Shown here piece by piece: positions 46,791 through 55,517 of a stretch of 64,000 bases of DNA. The stretch lies in contig CALZZE010000003.1 of NCBI GenBank assembly GCA_945830575.1, positions 1-64,000 on the forward strand. Reading direction: 5' to 3'. Each line of letters starts with the position of its first letter. Positions within the stretch are counted from its first letter, which is position 1. This DNA is from an uncultured Subdoligranulum sp. (GTDB taxonomy: Bacteria > Bacillota > Clostridia > Oscillospirales > Ruminococcaceae). A program made the translations under genes and the position numbers. Under the pieces are notes generated by a model. That model was given only the letters and a program-made list of their open reading frames with translations. It did no database searches and was not told the origin of the DNA.

Positions 46791-47312
46791 ATGAGCCAGC
46801 ACGAAATCCCCTACAAAATCTACCTGCAGGAATCCGAAATGCCCACCCGGTGGTACAATCTGCGCGCCGACATGAAGAACAAGCCCGCGCCGCTGCTCAA
46901 CCCGGCGACCCTCCAGCCCTGCAAGCCGGAGGAACTGGAGGCGGTGTTCTGCGCGGACCTCGTCCGGCAGGAACTGGACGACACCACGCTGTTTTTTGAC
47001 ATCCCGCAGGAGGTGCGGGAGTATTACCGCACCTACCGGCCCAGCCCGCTGGTGCGCGCCTACAATCTGGAGAAAAAGCTGGGCACCCCCGCAAAAATCT
47101 ACTACAAGTTTGAGGGCAACAATACCTCCGGCAGCCACAAGCTGAACAGCGCCATCGCGCAGGCCTACTACGCCAAAAAGCAGGGCCTGACCGGCACCAG
47201 CTACTTCGATATGGTGGCCTACGAGAAATTCCACAACGGCGAGATGAGCGACTACTTCCCCACCGACGCCGACCTGCAGACCGGCTTTGACGGTCTGCCC
47301 GCACAGCCGTAA
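46791..47312 (+). pseudogene. Tryptophan synthase beta-like (TrpB2) gene with large in-frame internal deletion
   Basis: N-terminal IPYKIYLQESEMPTRWYNLRAD...KFEGNNTSGSHKLNSAIAQAYYAKKQGL joined to C-terminal TGTSYFDMVAYEKFHNGEMSDYFPTDADLQTGFDGLP; only 174 aa. Confidence 0.78.
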
Positions 47313-47317
47313 ATACA

Positions 47318-47350
47318 GGAACCCCCCGGCGCGCGCCGGGGGGTTCCGCT
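47318..47350. terminator. Terminator hairpin
   Basis: GGAACCCCCCGGCGCGCGCCGGGGGGTTCC. Confidence 0.85.
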
Positions 47351-47353
47351 GTC

Positions 47354-48442
47354 TTATGGATGACTCTCCTGCCGGCTGTCGTTTGTCCGGGATTTCAGCG
47401 TCTTTTCGTTCAGGAAAAGAGAGAGGATATACAGAATCGTAATGGAGAAGGAGGACAGAAACAGCAAAACCCTTCTGAGACTGTAGACCGAAGCGGCAAC
47501 CATCAGCAGCAGGCCAATGACGACGACCATACAGTAGGCATATCCCTTGGAAAAAGCCGTGAACAGGTTTCTTCTTCCCCAGAACAGGTAAAATCCGCCC
47601 AACCCGCTCACTATCTGGCACAAAGAAAACAACAGCAGAACCACCTGCAGGACGGGCAGATACGTCTGATCATCGGGACTGACCGTGGAGACCAGCTGTA
47701 CCTGCTGGAGCAGACTGTTAAATCCGGTCACAAAGAAACCGCAGCTGGACAGAAGAAGCCCGGTGCGGGCAAGCCGGTTCAGCTTGTGGGTCCTGTCCAT
47801 GCGCTGGAACAGCTGGTCGTGGGTGACGCTGAGCAGGGGTGTCCCGTCCGCGTTCACGATAGACAGCGCGGCAATTCGGCCGCGGATTCCCGGATCGGAA
47901 ACGGACTGCTCAGAGCTTTCCAAAAACAGCATCGTGGCAGCTTCCCAGAGAAATACCGTTCCCACAATGTCCACCGCTTCCTCGAACAGCGCGGCGGTAA
48001 ACCCGGACCCGAACCAGCCCTGCTCATTGGCCAGCGCCATGACGCCAAGGATAAAAAATCCAATCAAAACAAACAGCGCGGAAAGGAACAGCACCCGTCT
48101 GGTAAGCAGCCGTTTGGAGATTTGCTTCATTTCCACGGAATCCTTGAAGGAATGGACCAGCTCGGCAGGGGAATGACCCTGAAGGTCATTGATTGCAAGC
48201 TCTATGTGAAAACGATACGGGACGGGAAATTTTGCAATGGTTTCCTGCAACGCATCAAACAAATCCGGCTTGAACGGCGCGTGGAAGCCTTCTGCGGCGG
48301 GAGCCTCCACAAGCTCATCAGCGGTTTCGTAATGAAACCGAACAGAAACCAGATGGTTTTCCCTGTCAATGGGATAGTATCGTTCCAGCACGCGGATGTC
48401 CTGCTGGTTGATGTCATATTTCTTTGGATGGGAATGCTTCAT
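47354..48442 (-). CDS. Membrane protein of unknown function
   Basis: 362 aa with several TM helices; sigma-A promoter TTGACC-N17-TATACT upstream. Confidence 0.72.
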   Translation of the reverse strand: MKHSHPKKYDINQQDIRVLERYYPIDRENHLVSVRFHYETADELVEAPAAEGFHAPFKPDLFDALQETIAKFPVPYRFHIELAINDLQGHSPAELVHSFKDSVEMKQISKRLLTRRVLFLSALFVLIGFFILGVMALANEQGWFGSGFTAALFEEAVDIVGTVFLWEAATMLFLESSEQSVSDPGIRGRIAALSIVNADGTPLLSVTHDQLFQRMDRTHKLNRLARTGLLLSSCGFFVTGFNSLLQQVQLVSTVSPDDQTYLPVLQVVLLLFSLCQIVSGLGGFYLFWGRRNLFTAFSKGYAYCMVVVIGLLLMVAASVYSLRRVLLFLSSFSITILYILSLFLNEKTLKSRTNDSRQESHP

Positions 48443-48518
48443 CGGTACTCTCCTGAACACTGGCGGCTGTCGGGAACCGCTCCTCTTTCGTACAGTATAC
48501 AGGAAAATGTGTGTCAGG

Positions 48519-48893
48519 TCAAATTTTCATAGTTACATCACTCTGAGAATCCCGGCGGTACTGGGAGGGCGTGATGCCCTCGGATTTTTTGAACACCTTG
48601 GTGAACACCCGGTAATCCCCATAGCCGGACTGCTCCGCCACCTCCGCAACGGACAAAGAGGTGGAGAGCAGTAATTTTTTTGCCTTTTCCATGCGGATGC
48701 TGGTCAGGTAGGCCAGAAAATTCACCCCGATCTCGCTTTTGAACAGCTGGCTGATGTACTGGGGATTCAGATGGAACTGCTCCGCCAGCACCGACAGGCT
48801 GAGTTCCTCCGCCAGATGCTCCTGCAAATACCGGGTGATGCCGGTGATGGTCCGCTCCTCCTGTTTTCCGGCTCCGCCGAGACGGAAAAAACA
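48519..48893 (-). pseudogene. AraC-family regulator fragment (C-terminal HTH domain only)
   Basis: SVLAEQFHLNPQYISQLFKSEIGVNFLAYLTSIRMEKAKKLL...VAEQSGYGDYRVFTKVFKKSEGITPSQYRR; stop codon shortly upstream. Confidence 0.78.
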
Positions 48894-48919
48894 GATTTTC
48901 CAGCGTTACACCGCACAAA

Positions 48920-49075
48920 TCATAGGTCCACCGATTCCGCACCGGGGGCCGGCTCAAAATGCGGGCGGCCCTCCCGCAGGCAGGTCAGGATGCGGGCGAT
49001 GGGGACCTGCGTGGGGCAGGCGGCCTCGCAGGGGGCGGCGCAGTCGGCGCAAACATCGGCCTGGGGCAGGCGAAG
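48920..49075 (-). pseudogene. C-terminal 4Fe-4S-binding fragment
   Basis: ADVCADCAAPCEAACPTQVPIARILTCLREGRPHF near the end of an open frame. Confidence 0.55.
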
Positions 49076-49189
49076 GGCGGCATTGCGGCGTTTGCGGCGG
49101 AATACGCGCAGGCCACGCAGGACCCGCGGGCGGTGCAGATTTTGCAGGATTACCGAAAGAAAATCCGCCGCGCCCAACACAACATCGAG

Positions 49190-50155
49190 ACGGGCGGCGG
49201 CGCCGCGCAGTTGGGAGGTCTGGTGGGCTTCACCGGACTGACCGGCGGCGTCAAAACGCTGCTGATGGCCGGACGCACCCTGAACGAAGAAGCGTTTGTC
49301 AGCACAGCGCTGTCCCTTGCGGAGCTGCTTTGCAGCGTCCCGGTGGACAGCATCACGGCGTGTGATTTTTACGGCGGTGCGGCGGGGCTTTTGTATCTGT
49401 TGTGTACCGCGCCGAAACTGCGGGCCATGCCGAACCACCCGCAGCGAACCGAAGCACTTTGCCAGCGGCTGCTGGCCCTGCAAACGCTGGACACCAAACA
49501 GGGCATCCGCACGTGGGACACCCTTGGCAAACAGCGCCCCATCAGCGGGCTGGGCCACGGCATTGCGGGCGTTGGGCTGGCACTGGCCGCCGCATGGCGA
49601 CTGTATCCGTCGGAGGAACTGTACGCGGCCATGCGGGACGCCTTCCTGCTGGAGGGGCAGCTGTACCATGACGCCATGGGGACCTGGCCGGATTTCCGGG
49701 ATTCCTCGGTGCCGTCCGGCGCCATGAACGGTTACTGTTCCGGCGCGCCGGGCATGGGCGCGGTCTATCTGAGGCTGCATCAGCTGGGCATCACCGAATT
49801 TGACGGTGACATGGAAAAGGCCATCCGGTCAGTGACCGCAGCGCCGCTGATGTCCCGCGACCACTGCTGCTGCGGCAACGGCGCAACGGTGGAATTTCTG
49901 CTGGACGCGGGCCGGGCGCTGAACCGTCCTGAACTGACCGAAACCGCGAAGGAGCGCCTGACCGCCATGGTACAGCGCAAAGCCGCCAAGGGGCAGTTCA
50001 CCTTCCTGCCCGCCGATTATGAAAACTACAGCCCCTTCGGACTGCTGAACGGAATCGGCGGTCTGGGTCATCTGCTGCTGAAAGCGCAGGGCCTTGCGGC
50101 GGGAAGCCTGTTTTTTGAAAAAAGCTGTAACAAAATGGCGAGTTGTGTGTATTAG
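49190..50155 (+). pseudogene. LanM/LanC-type cyclase C-terminal domain (truncated)
   Basis: ISGLGHGIAGVGLALAAA, SGAMNGYCSGAPGMGAVYLR, SRDHCCCGNGATVEFLLDAGR (zinc Cys/Cys-His pattern); no dehydratase domain upstream. Confidence 0.75.
50126..50155 (+). promoter_or_regulatory. TGTAACA promoter motif (motif 2), overlapping the end of the LanM fragment
   Basis: TGTAACA-AAATGGCGAGTTGT-GTGTATTA. Confidence 0.55.
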
Positions 50156-50202
50156 ATTATAGAACCCGACACAAACACACAAACAACAGGGAGGTATCCG
50201 AT

Positions 50203-50457
50203 ATGAAAACCTTACAGGAGCTGTACAACGAAGTGATGAACAGCGATGCGCTGAAAACCGAGTTTCTGACGCTGACGACGCCGGAGCAGGTCGTGGCCTT
50301 TGCCGAAAAGAACGGCTGCCCCGCTACGCTGGAGGAAATCAAGAGCTTTTTTGAGGAACAGTCTGCCGCAGCGGGGGAACTGTCCGATGAAAAATTGGCC
50401 ATGGTAGCTGGCGGCGCCGTGTTTACACCTGAATTTTACACTCCGATACAGGCCTGA
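50203..50457 (+). CDS. Nif11-type RiPP leader peptide
   Basis: MKTLQELYNEVMNSDALKTEFLTLTTPEQVVAFAEKNGCPATLEEIKSFFEEQSAAAGELSDEKLAMVAGG|AVFTPEFYTPIQA; RBS GGGAGG. Confidence 0.85.
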   Translation: MKTLQELYNEVMNSDALKTEFLTLTTPEQVVAFAEKNGCPATLEEIKSFFEEQSAAAGELSDEKLAMVAGGAVFTPEFYTPIQA

Positions 50458-50497
50458 GCCGATGCACCCGGAACAATCCAAAGGGAGGGAACCAAAC

Positions 50498-50893
50498 ATG
50501 AAAACCTTACAGGAGCTGTAGACCGAGGTCATGAACAGCGACGCGCTGAAAACCGAGTTTCTGGCGCTGGCGACGCCGGAGCAGGTCGTGGCCTTTGCCG
50601 AAAAGAACGGCTGCATCGCCACGGTGGAGGAAATCAAGACCTTTTTGGAGTAAAAGTCTGCCGCAGCCGGGGAGCTGTCCGATGAGGAGCTGGCTCAGGT
50701 GGCTGGCGGCAAGAGCGCTACAAAGCAAGAAGCAATCCTCTCCGCCTGCACGCTGGGAGCGTACTGCTTATACAGGGCCCAATTCAGCTATATGAATGGA
50801 AAATGCGGCACAGACATCCAGGGCGAAGGCATGCTGTGCGAGCTGGAAAAAAAGGAAGAGAAAAAGGCAGAGGCCGGAGAGGTCCGCTGGTAA
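50498..50893 (+). pseudogene. Second Nif11-type RiPP precursor with two in-frame stops
   Basis: Same frame as 50203 copy but TAG at 50519 and TAA at 50651; core ...VAGGKSATKQEAILSACTLGAYCLYRAQFSYMNGKCGTDIQGEGMLCE. Confidence 0.82.
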
Positions 50894-50948
50894 TATACGG
50901 GGAACGATTGATTTTCTCTCCATGGGCAAAAAGAGGGTCGGGGACACG

Positions 50949-52194
50949 ATGAACTATTACAACAAGATGGTATCCGGTGGGGAACTGGAAGGACTGGATT
51001 ATCTGCCCACCCTGCCGCAGCTGCTGCGGTTTGCGGGCAGCCGCTACGCGGAGGAGGCGGCCATCGGCAGCCGGGAAAGTACCTATACTTATGCACAGCT
51101 GGTTTCCCGCGTAAAGCGCCGCGTGGCCTGGCTGAACACGCTGGGCCTTGCCCCCGGCGCACACATTGCGGTGCTGGCTCCCAACGACCTCAACGCCATG
51201 GAGCTGTTTCTGACCATTCCGTCGGCGGGCTTCACCGTCATGATGCTGCCCGCCTCCCTTGGCGGGGCGGCGCTGACCGGTATCGTGCAGCGGTATGACG
51301 TTGCCTGCCTGCTTGCCGCCGACGGTGCGGAGACCGCCGGTGTGCCCTGCCCGGTGTACGGCACCGGCGCCCTTGCCCCCGCCGAGGCCGACTTTGCCCC
51401 GGTACGCAAGGAAACCCCGCGGCCATCTTTCTCACCGGCGGCACCTCCGGGCGGCCCAAGGGCGCGGTGCTTTCCCACGGGGCTCTGCTGCTGGGCATCG
51501 CACGGCTCAGGGGCAAAGCGTTCCTGGGCAATCTGCGCCTGATCATCAGCGGTGCCGCGCCGGTGCCGCCCCGCCTGATGCAGGCCTGCTGGGAGTATGC
51601 CATTCAGGTCTGCCCCGGCTACGGCCTGACCGAGTGCGCCAACCTGACCGCAGGCAACGCCGATGCCGCTGAGTTTCCTGAGGCTGTCGGCCCGGCCTAT
51701 CCCGGGCAGCAGGTCAGGGTGGTGGACGGCGAGCTGTGCATCAAGGGCGATAACGTGATGCTGGGCTACTACGGCGAGCCGGAGCTGACCGCCAAGGTGC
51801 TGGTGGACGGCTGGTTCCACACCGGCGACCTCGCGGAACTGAGGGAATACAAGGGCGAACCATTCCTCGTCATCACGGGGCGGGTCGACAACCTGATTTT
51901 GCTGGGCAACGGCGAAAATGTCTCGCCGGAGGCGCTGGAGGCCCGATTCTATCAGGAGCCGCTGGTCAAGGACTGTCTGGTGAAACCTATGATCGTCAAC
52001 GGCAACGAGGTGCTCGGCATTGAAATTCTGCCGTTTGCCCCGGCGCTGGCGGGCTGCTCTGAGGAGGAAACCCGGCAGAAATTGCAGGAGGTGGTGGACA
52101 GAATCAACCGGACGCTGCCCACCTGCCAGCAAATCGCAAAGCTAATGGGGATTTCAAGCGCTCCCCCGCCATGAAAATTCTGCGGAACCAGTAA
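50949..52194 (+). pseudogene. AMP-binding acyl-CoA/ACP ligase, degraded
   Basis: N-part TYTYAQLVSRVKRRVAWLNTLGLAPGAHIAVLAPN; AAIFLTGGTSGRPKGAVLSHGA in a shifted frame; GYGLTECANLT...GWFHTGDLAE; C-terminal FKRSPAMKILRNQ again shifted; central region missing. Confidence 0.8.
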
Positions 52195-52204
52195 AGGAGA
52201 AACG

Positions 52205-52438
52205 ATGGAAACCTTTGAGCAACTGAAAACCGTCTTTGCGCAGGTCATGCCCCAGACGGACATTTCCCATGTTACGCCGGAAAGCTCCATCACCGGGGAC
52301 CTTGGCGTGGACTCCCTGCACATGGTTCTGCTGGCCATTGCGCTGGAGGACGCGTTCAAGGTACGGTTTGAGGGAATCCCGCCGTTCAAAACGGTGGGGG
52401 ACATCGTGGCCTTTCTGGACAAAAACCGCACCGTATGA
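52205..52438 (+). CDS. Acyl carrier protein
   Basis: METFEQLKTVFAQVMPQTDISHVTPESSITGDLGVDSLHMVLLAIALEDAF; DSL phosphopantetheine motif. Confidence 0.9.
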   Translation: METFEQLKTVFAQVMPQTDISHVTPESSITGDLGVDSLHMVLLAIALEDAFKVRFEGIPPFKTVGDIVAFLDKNRTV

Positions 52439-52451
52439 GGAGCCGGACGCC

Positions 52452-53120
52452 ATGCTGCAAATGGAAGAACTGATTTTTCTGCAATACATGCTGCTGCCCG
52501 CCGAATGGCACTGCCCGCTGTCCGATTATTTTATGCGGATGGTACAGGCTGGAGCGGGCCGGGCGTACCGCCTGTGCGCGGACGGAGCCCCGGTCAGCTA
52601 TGCGGTGGTTCTGCGGGAGGGCGTGGGCTGGCGGATGCCCTATCTCTTTACCCACCCGGAGCAGCGGCGCAAGGGCTATGCCCGGCAGATGATTCGACAG
52701 CTGGCGGAACAGCTGGACGGCTATCTGCGGGCGCATATCATCCAGACACACCCGTATTATGACGCCATGATGGCCTGTCTGCAATCGCTGGGGTTTGTGG
52801 TGAACGATGCAAGCTGTGTGTACAGTGTGGAGGTGGACGGGCGTTTCTGGGCGCGCATGGAGGAGCTGAACCTTGTGCGTGTGAAGGAGTTCCTGCTGCG
52901 CGGCGGTCTGACCTGCATGCCGCTGTGCGCTACACTGGAGGCCATGCGGAAGGACCCGCAGATTCACAAAATGAAGCTGACCATCAGCGACGGAAACCAG
53001 CGTTCGTATCAGTTTGTCATGGAGATTCTGAAAGGCCTTTCCATCGAAGAAACGAGAAATGTCAGTCTCGCCGTCACGGCGGCGATGCTCAAACAGACCG
53101 GCGGGGAAATGAAACGATAG
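52452..53120 (+). CDS. GNAT-family N-acetyltransferase-like protein
   Basis: YLFTHPEQRRKGYARQMIRQLAEQLD acetyl-CoA-binding-like motif. Confidence 0.75.
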   Translation: MLQMEELIFLQYMLLPAEWHCPLSDYFMRMVQAGAGRAYRLCADGAPVSYAVVLREGVGWRMPYLFTHPEQRRKGYARQMIRQLAEQLDGYLRAHIIQTHPYYDAMMACLQSLGFVVNDASCVYSVEVDGRFWARMEELNLVRVKEFLLRGGLTCMPLCATLEAMRKDPQIHKMKLTISDGNQRSYQFVMEILKGLSIEETRNVSLAVTAAMLKQTGGEMKR

Positions 53121-53224
53121 CGGCCGGAACTGGCATACGCAAACCGGGCTCCGCTTCCTGATGAAATAAAATAGAGAATAAAGCAACCTGCCGACAAAGG
53201 AAGTCGGCAGGCTTTTTTGGGCCG

Positions 53225-53410
53225 TTATGCGTCCAGACAGGATTGCGCCATCAGCGCCACGGCGATTTTCAGGCCGGTGGTCAGGCTGCGCAGGTCCACC
53301 CATTCCTGCCGGGTGTGGGCCAGACCGCCGGATACCGTGCCGATGGTGTTGGCCGGGATGCCCAGAGAAAGCGGAATGTTGCTGTCGGCGGAATTGGGGG
53401 TGTGATCCGG
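53225..53410 (-). pseudogene. C-terminal fragment of an M20-family peptidase
   Basis: PDHTPNSADSNIPLSLGIPANTIGTVSGGLAHTRQEWVDLRSLTTGLKIAVALM. Confidence 0.7.
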
Positions 53411-53655
53411 CTCAAATTGCAGTATGGTCTGAACACAGAGGCATAGTCCCTCATCAAATCAAGTTCCCCCATGCCGATTTTCTCATTCCGATCGTTACAC
53501 GAACCAATGAGATAGTCCATAAAGGATGATGCACTCAAATTTTCCGCCCATCGGGTGATCTGTGGACATTTTCAAATCCGTTATTTTCCACAAAGAGCCG
53601 GACTTGAATTTGTGGAATGCCACAAGGAAACGCCCCGACACGGGAATTCAACGCA

Positions 53656-53692
53656 GAGTGTCTCAATTTTGTGCCTATCGCTGTAGTATACT
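53656..53692 (+). promoter_or_regulatory. 11-bp-period direct-repeat promoter (motif 1)
   Basis: GAGTGTCTC-AA-TTTTGTGCC-N11-TATACT. Confidence 0.65.
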
Positions 53693-53770
53693 ATAAATTG
53701 GAAATGAATGGCCAATGCATCACCTGCACCAACGAATTCGTCCGCGAAACAAAGGAAAGAAGGAAGAACC

Positions 53771-55108
53771 ATGAAAAAAGTAATAGCGTTGTTTCTGGCA
53801 GCGGTTCTGATGCTGTCCAGCACAGCCTGTTCCGCAAAGCCGGAATCCACCGAGACGGCGCCCTCAAGCGCCTCCGCAACGGCCGAGCCTGTGCCCACCA
53901 CTCCAACAGAAAATGCGGGGGAGACAACGTCGGAGGAAAAACCGGAGATCGACGAGGCCGAACTGCCTTACGAGTACCAGACAGCCGATGGCCTTCTGCG
54001 TATCACCCTGCCGAATCATCGTTGGGGGCAGCTGTATTCCGATGAACATGATGTGCTGTTCTCCGATGGCAGCTGCGCTATTGCGGTTGATCTCTACAGG
54101 GCGAAGGATACACTGCCGCCCATTCCGTCAGCCGACAATACGCACAAACTGATTTTTACCTCCGCAATCAGCGCCGACGAGTATGTGCTGTATCTGATCG
54201 GGTATGCCACGGAGGAAACAGATTTCCCGGATCTTGCAGCTGCCATCAACTCCATCACGGTGGATAAAACGCGCATCACAAAGGTTTGGCCGGAGGAGGC
54301 GCCTCCCGCACCGGCCTACAGCGTCCGCGACACCAACTACACCGCCTGGGTCAGTGCCAACATCCTGAATGTCCGCACCGGTTCTGGAACGGACAGTTCG
54401 TTGATCTGCCAAGTTCCTCTGGATACAAAACTCACGGTCACCGGGGAGGTTCTGAAAGGGAATGACTATATTGGCTGGTCCCGTGTCCGCCTGTCAAACG
54501 GTACGGTGGGGTATGTGTCCTCGCAGTTCCTGACCACCACGCAGCCTGCGCCGAAACCAACCAGAACCGGAAACTCCAAGACGCTTTACAGCAGCCACGG
54601 CACGGTTTACACGGTGTATGAGTATTCCGACTATTATTGGAGAACAGAATCCGGCACGGCCTTCTGGCCGGCCACCTTCAGCACCTGGGAGAGTGCGTCC
54701 GGGCAGGTTCTCTACGATTACGACCCCACCGAGCCCGAACAAGAGGAGATTCGGCTCACGAACGATTCGATGCGGCTGTACAACGCAGATGGCTCCTTTG
54801 CTCAGACGGTCTATTTTGCCACCGACGGCGAGTGGTACAATTCCAGCTGGGTGAAATTTTACCCGTCACGCGACGGCACATGGTACTGCGGCGGCGCAGT
54901 GTTTTACGATTACGACCCCTCCCCGGCCGTCATGCCTCCGGTGGACTGGCAAGAAAACTTCGAGGCTTCTCTGTGGGGTCATGATGCCATGATCGCGGTG
55001 GACTATACGCTGCTGTATGAAGGTACCTACGAAGTGCTTTGCAAAGACCCGGTATCCGGCGCAACGAAAACGGTGATTGTGGATTCTTACACCGGTAGTT
55101 GGGAATAA
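53771..55108 (+). CDS. Lipoprotein with SH3-type domain
   Basis: Lipobox LSSTACSA; WVSANILNVRTGSGTDSSLICQVPLDTKLTVTGEVL...WSRVRLSNGTVGYVSSQFL. Confidence 0.82.
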   Translation: MKKVIALFLAAVLMLSSTACSAKPESTETAPSSASATAEPVPTTPTENAGETTSEEKPEIDEAELPYEYQTADGLLRITLPNHRWGQLYSDEHDVLFSDGSCAIAVDLYRAKDTLPPIPSADNTHKLIFTSAISADEYVLYLIGYATEETDFPDLAAAINSITVDKTRITKVWPEEAPPAPAYSVRDTNYTAWVSANILNVRTGSGTDSSLICQVPLDTKLTVTGEVLKGNDYIGWSRVRLSNGTVGYVSSQFLTTTQPAPKPTRTGNSKTLYSSHGTVYTVYEYSDYYWRTESGTAFWPATFSTWESASGQVLYDYDPTEPEQEEIRLTNDSMRLYNADGSFAQTVYFATDGEWYNSSWVKFYPSRDGTWYCGGAVFYDYDPSPAVMPPVDWQENFEASLWGHDAMIAVDYTLLYEGTYEVLCKDPVSGATKTVIVDSYTGSWE

Positions 55109-55157
55109 AGGTGGCACCGCATCCTTCTGCGTACCGAAACTGAATCACTGTGCCCTG

Positions 55158-55190
55158 AGAGGGATCCCTCAGGGCGCTTTTTTCATTATT
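55158..55190. terminator. Rho-independent terminator
   Basis: GCCCTGAGAGGGATCCCTCAGGGCGCTTTTTT. Confidence 0.8.
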
Positions 55191-55287
55191 TTGACCGGCA
55201 GGGACTCAAAATCCAATTTATGGGACGGCCTGCCGACCTGGTCCTGAGAGGTGGTTTTTCCAGCAAAATCAAAAGAAAAAGGACAAG

Positions 55288-55332
55288 AGGCCCTCACACC
55301 CCGAAAAATGGGGCGTGAGGGCCTCTTGCTGC
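55288..55332. terminator. Terminator hairpin
   Basis: AAGAGGCCCTCACACCCCGAAAAATGGGGCGTGAGGGCCTCTT. Confidence 0.75.
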
Positions 55333-55384
55333 AAGTGGACCACTTCATAGTTCAGCCGGGTGCCCTGCCGGTCGCCCCGGTAGG

Positions 55385-55478
55385 TGACGCCGCCGCTGAG
55401 AACCAGCTGGGGGGCCGCGTTGACGCTGGCGTCAACGCGCATGTGGGTGATATCGTTGCGGACAATTTGAATGGGCAT
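55385..55478 (-). pseudogene. N-terminal fragment of a macrodomain (ADP-ribose-processing) protein
   Basis: MPIQIVRNDITHMRVDASVNAA resembles the canonical macrodomain start; remainder absent. Confidence 0.6.
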
Positions 55479-55517
55479 AGGCTCCCTACCTGCGTGCGCG
55501 GCCGGGTTTGATCCTCT

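Noticed and set aside
50498-50893. Stop-codon recoding in the second Nif11 gene
   Set aside because: Two different stops (TAG and TAA) at positions that are sense codons in the adjacent copy are better explained by pseudogenisation
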